Source of the DNA: Chloroflexota bacterium
GTDB taxonomy: Bacteria > Chloroflexota > Dehalococcoidia > SZUA-161 > SpSt-899
Assembly: GCA_018725425.1 (NCBI GenBank)
Contig: QLUL01000045.1
Span: 1 to 7,613 of the forward strand
Length of the DNA: 7,613 nucleotides
Direction: 5' to 3'
Part shown: positions 1-5,613 of the stretch, piece after piece
Layout of the letters: every line of letters begins with the position of its first letter
Numbering within the stretch: position 1 is the first letter of the stretch
The notes under the pieces: generated by a model
What the model was told of the DNA's origin: nothing
The model's database searches: none
The model's input: only the letters and a program-made list of their open reading frames with translations
Program-made: the position numbers and the translations under genes

Positions 1-294
1 AGGCCCTCCTTCCCCCTTCTCCCTCCTCGATGCTCCATACTCAATACTCGATACTCGTTCCCTTCTCCGGATCTGATGGACGAAGCCCCGCAAGCGGCTG
101 CCGACCACGAGCTCCAGCCGGTTTCGGAGATGGGAAGGAATCTCCACAAAATAGGAGCCTCCCTCCTTCTTCACCTCCAGGACCACCTCATCGCGCCGGC
201 GCTCCTTGTAGAAGCCGAGCACACTGCTGTATTCAGCCGGGTCAACCTTTCTTTCCCGGTCAGCGTGGCCGGGCGCTTCGCTATCATCCTTCAA
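1..294 (-). CDS. Small AbrB-like protein, partial (3' end beyond the left edge)
   Basis: Not recognised with certainty. A reading frame of 98 codons stays open from a TTG at 294 to the window edge. It has no ATG, so the start is inferred; a GTG at codon 25 is an alternative. The TTG overlaps the end of oah by 11 bases, which suggests translational coupling in the same operon. Codons are rich in G/C at third positions, as in a real gene. Residues about 37-73 alternate beta-like stretches around the pattern G-G-S-x-x-V-x-I-P followed by 'LRNRLELVVGSRL'. This resembles the SpoVT-AbrB/MazE swapped-hairpin DNA-binding fold (inference from pattern only). From residue 80 onward the protein is encoded by a 7-base-period repeat, so its tail may not be ancestral. 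If AbrB-like, it could be a regulator of the aromatic-degradation operon, but that is speculation. Confidence 0.55.
   Translation of the reverse strand, partial: MKDDSEAPGHADRERKVDPAEYSSVLGFYKERRRDEVVLEVKKEGGSYFVEIPSHLRNRLELVVGSRLRGFVHQIRRRERVSSIEYGASRREKGEGGP
9..57. repeat. Degenerate heptanucleotide tandem repeat
   Basis: Three clear plus-strand units of ATACTC(A/G) occupy 37-57 with a period of exactly 7. On the minus strand the 7-base register continues as increasingly purine-rich, degenerate units down to about position 9. The array lies inside the open frame of the partial gene on the minus strand. Because 7 is not a multiple of 3, successive units are read in rotating frames, yet no stop appears before the window edge. 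Confidence 0.6.
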
Positions 295-1327
295 GTTTAG
301 CCCCGCACTTACCGCAGAATTCAAACGCCTGAGGCAGATATTTGGCTCCGCACTGGAGACAGGTCTTTAAAGGCGCCCCGTAAGGATAAAGGGAATGGCT
401 CGACCCTCGCCTGGACATCTCTCTTATACCGGTAAAGTCAACCTTTCTCTTCTCCAGGAAGGCGTCGAATCCCTCGATAGGCTCCCCGGTGGCATAATGC
501 ACACTGAGCCAATCCCGAGCGTGTTGCATAGTGGTCCAGGCTAAATCCCCCCAGAAATTGCACTGAACCTTGGTGTACCGCAGACAGTCGGGGAACTTTT
601 CCACCAATTTCTGCCGCGCACTATCCACTGCCTCATCAAGCTGGTCGTAAGGGACCACTACATTTACCAGTCCCCAGTCTAAGGCTGTCCGGGCATCTAT
701 CTCGTCTCCGGTCATCAGCATCCAGCGGGTCCGCTTGTCGCCGATGACCAAAGGCAGCCACTGGCTGGCGCCGCCGGCGGATACGCTACCCACCCTCGTC
801 CCCGGTTGAACGAAGCGCGCATGCTCCGCAGCAATGGAAATATCACAGGCGAGGTTGATCTCATTCCCCCCTCCGGCGACCACCCCGTTTATTCGGGCGA
901 TGACCGGCTTGCCCAGGGTTCTGATGAGATAGAGCATTCGCTCGTAATACTCCCACCAGTGATAGAACTCGTGGGGTCTCTCGGGATAAATCACCGAGTA
1001 GGTAGCCGCATCTCCGCCGGTGCAAAAGGCCCTGTCGCCGGCCCCGGTGATCACCAGCACCGCTACTCCGTCGTCCACCAGCGAATCGTGAAGGGCTTCA
1101 CATATCTCAACTAACTCGGTGCCGGTGTAGGCATTGTATCTCTTAGGCCGGTTGAAGGTAATCGTAGCCACCCACTTGTCGTAATCTTTTTGGTAAATGA
1201 TCTCCCTGAAATCAAATTCCTCCACCGGTCGGCCGCGAAAATGCCTCCGGTGCCTCTCCCAGTCATAGCCATACTTCTCCAGCTTTGCCCTGAATTTCTC
1301 CTCAGCAGTCTCTTTACCTTCAGTCAT
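284..1327 (-). CDS. oah: 6-oxocyclohex-1-ene-1-carbonyl-CoA hydrolase (BamA/Oah)
   Basis: Crotonase-superfamily enzyme of 347 aa. It catalyses hydrolytic ring opening of 6-oxocyclohex-1-ene-1-carbonyl-CoA to 3-hydroxypimelyl-CoA in the cytoplasmic anaerobic benzoyl-CoA pathway. Visible landmarks are 'ITFNRPKRYNAYTG' (56-69), the first oxyanion-hole loop 'AFCTGGD' (100-106), and 'AGGGNE' (151-156), whose Glu156 matches the first catalytic Glu of enoyl-CoA hydratases. The position of the second crotonase Glu reads Q-P-G-T (about 174-177), so a plain hydratase is less likely. A Cys4 zinc-ribbon-like tail (C323, C326, C338, C341) ends the protein. The long N-terminal extension and overall pattern fit the Oah/BamA subfamily, and the adjacent had gene supports it. 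AGGAAG at 1332-1337 lies 4 bases before the ATG. It starts 23 bases after the had stop and overlaps the next gene. Confidence 0.88.
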   Translation of the reverse strand: MTEGKETAEEKFRAKLEKYGYDWERHRRHFRGRPVEEFDFREIIYQKDYDKWVATITFNRPKRYNAYTGTELVEICEALHDSLVDDGVAVLVITGAGDRAFCTGGDAATYSVIYPERPHEFYHWWEYYERMLYLIRTLGKPVIARINGVVAGGGNEINLACDISIAAEHARFVQPGTRVGSVSAGGASQWLPLVIGDKRTRWMLMTGDEIDARTALDWGLVNVVVPYDQLDEAVDSARQKLVEKFPDCLRYTKVQCNFWGDLAWTTMQHARDWLSVHYATGEPIEGFDAFLEKRKVDFTGIREMSRRGSSHSLYPYGAPLKTCLQCGAKYLPQAFEFCGKCGAKLEG

Positions 1328-1350
1328 GAATCTTCCTTTCTTTTTATTCT

Positions 1351-2094
1351 TTAGAAATCAGGGGTAAGCACGATCCTCCGGGGGGGAGAACCTGCCCGGT
1401 GTACTTCGTCGAAGACCTGGGCGATCTGGCTCATCGGCCTGGCCTCCACAAAGGGCTCGATCTGGATCTTCCTCTTCAAAACCATGTCCAGAACCACAGG
1501 ATAATACTCCGGCAAACAACCCCAGGTGCCGATTATCTCCGCATCGAAGGCCATCAACCTGGACAGGCTATACTCATTTTTCTGCGTCCCGAAGCCGATC
1601 AGGATCAGCTTGCCAATAAATGACAGTAACTCCAGAGCTGTCTCCTGCCCGCCCCTCGTTCCGGTGACTTCAAATATCTTCCATCCATAGCCGGCTTCAA
1701 GCCCGTTCTCCTGACAAATAGTGCGAAACTCCTGGCGTACATCCCGAGGTTCCTTGTTCTTCGAGTTGATGACGAAGTCCGCCCCGAACTCAAGCGCTCT
1801 TTTCAGCTTCTCCGGGACTATGTCAATTCCGATTACCACCTGAGCCCCCAGCGCTTTAGTCATCTGGGTGACATGCGTGCCAACCCCGCCGGCGCAGCCA
1901 AGGACGATAACCTTATCTCCCGGCTGCAGATTAGCTCGCTTGCAGGCCTGAAAAGGGGTAGTCACCGCATCGGCGATAACTGCCAGGCAGGAAAGCGGGA
2001 AGTCACCGTGAGCCCCAACATCGCAGAGGTCGATGACGGGCACTGGAATATGAGTGGAGAAGCCACCATATACGCCCAGGCTGTTCCCCGGCAT
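1351..2094 (-). CDS. had: Had C-terminal fragment (NAD-binding Rossmann domain)
   Basis: The 247-aa second part of the interrupted dehydrogenase, counted from the first ATG after the TAG. It contains 'ADAVTTPFQA' (41-50), the Rossmann glycine motif 'GCAGGVG' (66-72) and, at the end of the next strand, an Asp in 'VVIGID' (86-91) that favours NAD+ over NADP+. The C-terminal part 'RRIVLTPDF' is a normal family ending. No good ribosome-binding site precedes this ATG beyond coding sequence of the first half, so any expression would depend on re-initiation or readthrough. The stop is TAA, followed 23 bases later by oah. Confidence 0.75.
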   Translation of the reverse strand: MPGNSLGVYGGFSTHIPVPVIDLCDVGAHGDFPLSCLAVIADAVTTPFQACKRANLQPGDKVIVLGCAGGVGTHVTQMTKALGAQVVIGIDIVPEKLKRALEFGADFVINSKNKEPRDVRQEFRTICQENGLEAGYGWKIFEVTGTRGGQETALELLSFIGKLILIGFGTQKNEYSLSRLMAFDAEIIGTWGCLPEYYPVVLDMVLKRKIQIEPFVEARPMSQIAQVFDEVHRAGSPPRRIVLTPDF

Positions 2095-2097
2095 CTT

Positions 2098-2466
2098 CTA
2101 ATTCAGGCAGCGATTTCCCCTGCCTGTCTTGCAGATGTAGCATTTCCGGCAGGGCATCACTGCGGGGATGATGACCTCCCGACCCACCCAGCCCCCCGCC
2201 CCCTCACCGGCGGCCACCACCGTGCCACTGATCTCGTGTCCTAGAGTAAGGGGAGGCTTGTTCACCGTAGGCACACCATCGAAGAAATAACCCAGATCGG
2301 TGTGGCAGACACCGCACCCGGCTATCTCCACCAGCACTTCACCTGCCCCGAGTTCCGGCACCGAAAGGCTGACTTTCTCGAACTTCCCCTCAACAACGGT
2401 TTCCTTGTCCTTGCCCCATGGCCTCACCATCTGCCAGGTTTCGATCATATGGGGTATCTGTGGCAT
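2098..2466 (-). CDS. had: Had N-terminal fragment (zinc-binding GroES-like domain)
   Basis: The 122-aa first part of the interrupted dehydrogenase. It carries the catalytic-zinc motif C51-G-V-C54-H55, the 'GHE' at 76-78, and all four structural-zinc cysteines (C106, C109, C112, C120) in the classical C-x2-C-x2-C-x7-C lobe. It stops two residues after the last of these. The N-terminal extension 'MPQIPHMIETWQMVRP' fits Had rather than a generic alcohol dehydrogenase. A strong AGGAGG (2471-2476) stands 4 bases before the ATG. Alone it lacks the cofactor domain and would not be an active enzyme. Confidence 0.8.
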   Translation of the reverse strand: MPQIPHMIETWQMVRPWGKDKETVVEGKFEKVSLSVPELGAGEVLVEIAGCGVCHTDLGYFFDGVPTVNKPPLTLGHEISGTVVAAGEGAGGWVGREVIIPAVMPCRKCYICKTGRGNRCLN

Positions 2467-2470
2467 TTTT

Positions 2471-2476
2471 CCTCCT
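2471..2476 (-). promoter_or_regulatory. Shine-Dalgarno AGGAGG of had
   Basis: A perfect AGGAGG on the minus strand, 4 bases upstream of the had ATG (2466). It sets the had start and indicates strong translation initiation, with the predicted transcript start about 5 bases farther upstream. Confidence 0.75.
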
Positions 2477-2486
2477 TTCCAGCGAT

Positions 2487-2500
2487 AATTCTACAGAATT
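2487..2500. promoter_or_regulatory. Inverted repeat over the had -10, possible operator
   Basis: AATTCT (2487-2492) and AGAATT (2495-2500) form a 6-bp perfect inverted repeat with a 2-base spacer, overlapping the -10 hexamer of the had promoter. The position suits a repressor site, but it is A/T-rich and short enough to occur by chance. Confidence 0.35.
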
Positions 2501-2517
2501 CAGCACCCCTTTGTCAA
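2488..2517 (-). promoter_or_regulatory. sigma70-type promoter for the had-oah operon
   Basis: On the minus strand a perfect -35 TTGACA (2512-2517) is followed after 18 bases by TAGAAT (2488-2493), 5 of 6 matching the consensus -10. The expected start is near 2481, leaving a very short leader that still includes the AGGAGG. The inverted repeat at 2487-2500 covers the -10, a place where a repressor could act. Confidence 0.65.
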
Positions 2518-2546
2518 TCAGTACGGGTCAAGATGGGGTTTGTGTC

Positions 2547-2575
2547 TTGCGAAAACATCCGTTCTCCAGTATAAT
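2547..2575 (+). promoter_or_regulatory. sigma70-type promoter for gatA
   Basis: TTGCGA (2547-2552, 4 of 6 to the -35 consensus), a 17-base spacer, then a perfect TATAAT (2570-2575). The predicted start is about 2582, only a few bases before the TTG at 2588 and some 24 bases before the ATG at 2606. It diverges from the had promoter within a 120-base gap. Confidence 0.6.
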
Positions 2576-2580
2576 TGAGG

Positions 2581-2592
2581 TTCAACGTTGAA
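2581..2592. promoter_or_regulatory. Perfect 12-bp palindrome at the gatA transcription start
   Basis: TTCAACGTTGAA is its own reverse complement over all 12 bases and begins 5 bases after the TATAAT box, at the predicted transcription start. It could be an operator for a dimeric regulator or a small hairpin at the mRNA 5' end. No second copy was noticed in the window. Confidence 0.4.
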
Positions 2593-4060
2593 CTTTGAAC
2601 CCGTTATGAATCCATACGACCTCACCATTGCTGAAGCAAGCCATCTGCTGAAAAGCCGCCGGATTTCGTCGGTTGAGCTAACCAGAGCGGTGCTCGATCG
2701 CGTTTCATCGGTCGAGGGCAAGCTCCACGCCTTCGTCACCGTGACTGAGAACCTGGCCCTCAGCCAGGCCGAAAAAGCAGATTCCCGACTCAGCAGCGGT
2801 GACGCCACCCCGCTGACGGGTATACCGGTAATAATCAAAGACAACATCTGCACCAGAGGGATTCTCACCACCTGTTCTTCGCAGATGCTCCGGAATTTCG
2901 TCCCCCCTTACGATGCCACGGTAATGGAGAAATTGAATTCCCACGACATAGTGCTCGTAGGTAAGGGGAATATGGACGAATTCGCCATGGGGTCATCCAA
3001 CGAGTACTCCACCTTCGGCCCTACCCGAAACCCGTGGGACACGGAGCGCGTTCCTGGGGGGTCGAGTGGGGGACCAGCGGCAGGTGTGGCCGCCGGAGAG
3101 GCCGTCTATGCCCTGGGTTCCGACACCGGAGGCAGCGTCCGCCAGCCGGCGGGCTTCTGCAGCGTCGTAGGCCTCAAGCCGACTTATGGCCGGGTTAGCC
3201 GCTATGGGCTCGTTGCCTTTGCCAGCTCCCTCGACCAGATTGGTCCCCTCGCCAGAGATGTCACCGACGCCGCCCTGGTCATGAACGCTATCGCTGGCCA
3301 CGATCCGAGGGATGCCACCTCTGTTCCCCACCCCACCCCCGACTACACCCGATCGCTCATCCCCGAGATCAAGGGGCTGCGCCTGGGTATTCCCAAAGAA
3401 TACTTCGTCGAAGGCATGGAGGCAGGAGTAAAGCAGGTGATCCAAACCGCCATTTCCAGGCTCGAAGAAATGGGAGCCACTATAGAGGAGGTATCACTTC
3501 CCAGCATGAAATATGCCCTGTCGGCCTATTATATCATCGCCCCCTCCGAAGCCTCGGCAAACCTTGCCCGTTACGACGGCGTAAAATACGGCTTTTCCGT
3601 ACAAGATGCCGAGAACATGTGGGATGCCCTGGAGAAGACCCGCCAATACGGCTTTGGAATTGAGGTAAAACGGCGCATCATGCTGGGGACTCACGCTCTA
3701 TCATCCGGCTACTACGATGCCTACTATCTCAAGGCGCAGAAGGTTCGCACGCTGATACGGCAGGAGTTCAACCAGGCATTTGAGCGTTTCGATGCCCTTA
3801 TCACCCCCACCTCCCCCACCGTACCATTCAAGATCGGGGAGAAGGTGGAAGATCCTCTGCAGATGTACTTAAGCGACGTCTGCACCCTTCCCATAAACAT
3901 TGCCGGCATTCCGGGAATCTCAATACCCGCCGGCTTCGTGAACGGGCTTCCTGTGGGAATGCAGATATTGGCGAAGCCATTCGCGGAGGAGATGATACTG
4001 CGAATCGCCTTTGCCTACGAGCAGGCTACCGGGTGGCATAAGCAGAGGCCGCCGATCTAA
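2588..4060 (+). CDS. gatA: Aspartyl/glutamyl-tRNA(Asn/Gln) amidotransferase subunit A
   Basis: GatA (490 aa, or 484 from the ATG at 2606) is the glutaminase subunit of GatCAB. This complex converts misacylated Glu-tRNA(Gln) or Asp-tRNA(Asn) to Gln-tRNA or Asn-tRNA in the cytoplasm. The amidase-signature Ser-cisSer-Lys triad is complete: K84 in 'VIIKDN', S159 in 'GGSSGG', S183 in '[10 protein letters not shown]'. Their spacing equals that of characterised GatA. '[12 protein letters not shown]' and '[20 protein letters not shown]' are typical of GatA and argue against a generic amidase. P163 stands where Ser is usual after GGSSGG, outside the triad. TTG at 2588 has GAGG 7 bases upstream. However, the promoter would start transcription past that GAGG, so ATG 2606 ('[11 protein letters not shown]', a usual family start) is a real alternative. 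It is convergent with the next gene, 28 bases away; gatC and gatB are not adjacent. Confidence 0.93.
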   Translation: MNFEPVMNPYDLTIAEASHLLKSRRISSVELTRAVLDRVSSVEGKLHAFVTVTENLALSQAEKADSRLSSGDATPLTGIPVIIKDNICTRGILTTCSSQMLRNFVPPYDATVMEKLNSHDIVLVGKGNMDEFAMGSSNEYSTFGPTRNPWDTERVPGGSSGGPAAGVAAGEAVYALGSDTGGSVRQPAGFCSVVGLKPTYGRVSRYGLVAFASSLDQIGPLARDVTDAALVMNAIAGHDPRDATSVPHPTPDYTRSLIPEIKGLRLGIPKEYFVEGMEAGVKQVIQTAISRLEEMGATIEEVSLPSMKYALSAYYIIAPSEASANLARYDGVKYGFSVQDAENMWDALEKTRQYGFGIEVKRRIMLGTHALSSGYYDAYYLKAQKVRTLIRQEFNQAFERFDALITPTSPTVPFKIGEKVEDPLQMYLSDVCTLPINIAGIPGISIPAGFVNGLPVGMQILAKPFAEEMILRIAFAYEQATGWHKQRPPI

Positions 4061-4068
4061 TGTGTAAA

Positions 4069-4089
4069 TCTGGGGACACAATACTCATT
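4069..4089. repeat. Possible REP-like fragment between convergent genes
   Basis: The short gap between gatA and the 85-aa gene contains 'TGGGGACACAATACT' (4071-4085). I recall this motif as a dispersed repeat in many bacterial genomes, sometimes near REP-associated transposases. Only one copy is present here and no clear hairpin terminator is visible, so the assignment rests on memory. Confidence 0.25.
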
Positions 4090-4346
4090 CATAGCCCACC
4101 CAATTGGCGGCGACGCTGAAGATAGGCAGCCAGAACTATCAAAGCCATCCCCAGAAAGATACTCGCCACTATCTTGACTAGCTGTGGTATATCCATGTTC
4201 AGAAAAAAGGCATAGGTAAAGACGCCAGCTACACAGGCCACACCGTAGCTAACTACATAGGCTTTAAATGGCTTCCTCTTTACCGCTCGGTAGATAAGCC
4301 AGCCAACGAAGGCTAACGAGGCTAGTACTGCTACCGCTATCATCAT
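4089..4346 (-). CDS. Small three-helix membrane protein, unknown function
   Basis: Not recognised. The 85-aa product is very hydrophobic, with three likely membrane helices at about 2-19, 29-49 and 59-76. The basic loop 'RAVKRKPFK' (20-28) and the basic tail 'QRRR' (77-80) predict N-out/C-in topology by the positive-inside rule. No catalytic or binding motif is visible. The start is the first of two adjacent ATGs, 4 bases after the stop of the 58-aa upstream gene, so the pair is very likely co-transcribed and translationally coupled. They may be partner subunits of a small membrane complex, which is inference from spacing only. Confidence 0.65.
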   Translation of the reverse strand: MMIAVAVLASLAFVGWLIYRAVKRKPFKAYVVSYGVACVAGVFTYAFFLNMDIPQLVKIVASIFLGMALIVLAAYLQRRRQLGGL

Positions 4347-4350
4347 CTAT

Positions 4351-4527
4351 CTACCACCCTAGACCCTCAAAATACTTGCCCAGGAAGCCAAACATACCTA
4401 CAGTCAGCAGTAGAGAAATTAGTCTTCCTACTTCGGACAGGTACCTCACATATTCTACTGCCAGATAGCCGATACCCACCAAGCAGAACAGAAGCCCAAA
4501 ACCAAATAATACATACTCTAGCTTCAT
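4351..4527 (-). CDS. 58-aa two-helix membrane protein, unknown function
   Basis: A short gene running from ATG 4527 to TAG 4351-4353, with 'MKLEYVLFGFGLLFCLVGIG' at its N-terminus. Likely membrane helices are at about 5-25 and 36-50, separated by the short polar stretch 'RYLSEVGR'. GGAG at 4537-4540 on the minus strand lies 9 bases before the ATG and supports it. The 85-aa membrane gene follows after only 4 bases, a spacing typical of real operon partners. No family is recognised. The evidence for coding is the RBS, coherent hydrophobic segments and the spacing. Confidence 0.55.
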   Translation of the reverse strand: MKLEYVLFGFGLLFCLVGIGYLAVEYVRYLSEVGRLISLLLTVGMFGFLGKYFEGLGW

Positions 4528-4576
4528 ATCTTTAAGCTCCTAACCCAGACAAGCCGGAACCAAAAAGCACTCCGGG

Positions 4577-4777
4577 AAATTCCAATGACCAAATCTCAAT
4601 TTTCAAATAATACCCAAATCTCAATAATCAAACTCCATGGGCGTTCAGCCGTTTGCTCTCAGCCCCGGAATTAACCCTTCAGGGTTTCATTTGCTCAGTG
4701 AAGGGCTAAAGCCTGAATTCCTTTGTATTCCGGTAGCTGAGTGCTGATAGCTGTTTTGTCATTGGTCATTGGAATTT
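4577..4777. repeat. 16-bp perfect inverted repeat bounding a 200-bp block
   Basis: AAATTCCAATGACCAA at 4577-4592 is the exact reverse complement of 4762-4777. Looser copies of the same A/T-rich vocabulary (such as CAAATCTCAAT and GGGATTTGTGATTT) continue next to each arm. This looks like a small non-autonomous repeat element or composite of repeats; no transposase is enclosed and no target duplication was identified. Confidence 0.55.
4665..4733. repeat. Nested palindromic element, potential hairpin
   Basis: CCGGAAT (4665-4671) pairs with ATTCCGG (4727-4733). Inside, CCCTTCA (4675-4681) pairs with TGAAGGG (4699-4705), and GGAATT (4667-4672) can alternatively pair with AATTCC (4716-4721). A local hairpin AACCCT/AGGGTT (4673-4686) is also possible. 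There is no T-run typical of an intrinsic terminator. A REP-like dispersed element is the best reading. Confidence 0.45.
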
Positions 4778-4856
4778 GTTTGGAAATTGGTGCTTGGGAT
4801 TTGTGATTTCAAGTTTTTTCCATTTTGCGCAAGACTTTAGATTTAAGGGACTAGAG

Positions 4857-5378
4857 TTATCTGGGCGGCACCGGTCGGTCTGGTGGATTGGCAGGAGGGT
4901 TTATATGCACGATTATCTCCCGCTCTATCTCCGCTCTCTTTATGATCAGGGTGTAGTCATATCTTTGTTCGGGAGGGACATCGCTGGGGAGAAGCTCGGT
5001 GGTATCTATTACCCATTCCACTTGTCCTTCGTCAAAGGCAAGTACTGATATTTGCTGCGCTATTAAATCGAGCACCTTTTCCTGACCGCGCCACACCGAT
5101 ACTTCAATATCCGCCGTATAGGCTGAAAACCAGCGATTGTCCACTTCATAGCGGAAGAATGCCTTATCGCCCCAGGTTACCCAAGTTGACACCCAGACCC
5201 AGTCCTGCCGCGGCCAGTGGTCAGGCTCTATTCTCTGTCTCTGTCCGTCGGTAGTTATATGGAGAGTATCATAGATACCCATATAGCCATCAACAACAAA
5301 TATGCCTATGATAGCGACAAAACAGGCCAGAGTCAGATACAAGTATAGATTTCTTCGCATTGGTCTACACGATCGCAT
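4857..5378 (-). CDS. Membrane-anchored extracytoplasmic protein, unknown function
   Basis: A 173-aa protein of unrecognised family. A basic N-terminus (R2, R5, R8, R9) and one hydrophobic helix at about 10-30 ('NLYLYLTLACFVAIIGIFVV') predict an uncleaved signal anchor with the rest outside the cytoplasm. The outer part is rich in Trp, Tyr and acidic residues with alternating beta-like stretches, e.g. 'AFFRYEVDNRWFSAYTADIE', suggesting a beta-sandwich. It ends in a Pro-rich tail. No catalytic motif is seen. The start is uncertain: ATG at 5378 or at 5360 ('MRRNLYLYL'), neither with a good ribosome-binding site. It stands alone, upstream of the non-coding block. Confidence 0.65.
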   Translation of the reverse strand: MRSCRPMRRNLYLYLTLACFVAIIGIFVVDGYMGIYDTLHITTDGQRQRIEPDHWPRQDWVWVSTWVTWGDKAFFRYEVDNRWFSAYTADIEVSVWRGQEKVLDLIAQQISVLAFDEGQVEWVIDTTELLPSDVPPEQRYDYTLIIKRAEIEREIIVHINPPANPPDRPVPPR

Positions 5379-5453
5379 TGAGTCACTAAAAGTCTACCAC
5401 AACTTCCTTCCGGAAGTCAAATTTCTTGCATTCTAGCTTACCGAAAAGGGTTC

Positions 5454-5579
5454 TTAAAAAAACCTGAGCATTGCAAAAATAATGCCCGAAAGCACCGCTA
5501 TTTGACCTACCCAAAAGATAAACATCCATTTGACAATATCTGCCCTCATCTTCTCCATCTCGATTCTGAGTTTCCCCAT
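5454..5579 (-). CDS. 41-aa coiled-coil/TM ORF, DUF1640-like C-terminal stub
   Basis: The short ORF 'MGKLRIEMEKMRADIVKWMF...' has a charged heptad-like segment (1-17) followed by one membrane helix (18-38) and ends '...MLRFF'. This charged-coil-then-helix ending, including 'KWMFIFWVGQ', is what I recall at the C-terminus of bacterial DUF1640 (coiled-coil, CCDC90-like) proteins. The frame is open upstream for 18 codons without a start, into the last bases of ispG, so the usual long coiled-coil is missing. It is probably a truncated remnant, less likely a functional small membrane protein. The ribosome-binding site is weak. Confidence 0.4.
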   Translation of the reverse strand: MGKLRIEMEKMRADIVKWMFIFWVGQIAVLSGIIFAMLRFF

Positions 5580-5613
5580 CTGTTCTCTTACATAATGACC
5601 TGCAAAGAGTTTA

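Larger units (their letters stand above)
1351..2466 (-). pseudogene. had: 6-hydroxycyclohex-1-ene-1-carbonyl-CoA dehydrogenase, interrupted by in-frame TAG
   Basis: Read through a single TAG at 2098-2100, this locus encodes a 370-residue zinc-dependent, medium-chain alcohol dehydrogenase that matches the expected length of Had/BamQ. The family oxidises 6-hydroxycyclohex-1-ene-1-carbonyl-CoA to the 6-oxo compound with NAD+, the step just before Oah, which is encoded directly downstream. Both halves are in the same frame with no other lesion. The stop replaces one codon between '...GRGNRCLN' and 'KMPGN...'. Gln is the residue I recall there in relatives, so one C-to-T change (CAG to TAG) would explain it. 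Options are a recent nonsense mutation, a sequencing or assembly error, readthrough, or re-initiation at the ATG three bases after the stop. TAG also ends rseP and a small ORF here, so general reassignment of TAG is unlikely. Confidence 0.8.
4528..4856. other. Intergenic block of about 330 bp holding inverted repeats, no convincing gene
   Basis: No credible coding frame was found; the plus-strand ORF entering at 4776 mostly mirrors the 173-aa gene. Both ends are A/T-rich with 'CCAATGACC'-type motifs in opposite orientation, and the centre holds a nested hairpin (separate entries). 'GCTGATAGCTG' at 4743-4753 resembles the ends of the four-helix-bundle cassette near 7290. The block presumably also holds the promoter of the two small membrane genes, but no clear -35/-10 pair was identified. 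Confidence 0.55.

Noticed and set aside
806..1114. Plus-strand ORF inside oah
   Set aside because: It mirrors the strongly supported oah frame, shows no recognisable motif and has no ribosome-binding site.
2098..2100. General reassignment of TAG to an amino acid in this genome
   Set aside because: rseP and the 58-aa gene both end at TAG at natural family or operon boundaries, so TAG works as a stop here.
1873..2244. Plus-strand 123-codon ORF crossing the had stop codon
   Set aside because: Antisense shadow of had. It runs across both halves but its translation has no domain pattern, whereas both minus-strand halves match one enzyme.
4776..5048. Plus-strand 90-codon ORF
   Set aside because: It lies mostly opposite the 173-aa gene, starts within repeat DNA and shows no coherent domain or membrane pattern.
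5401..5460. CTTCCGGAAG palindrome (5407-5416) as an intrinsic terminator
   Set aside because: The perfect stem is only 5 bp with no loop and has no adjacent T-run on either strand at terminator distance.
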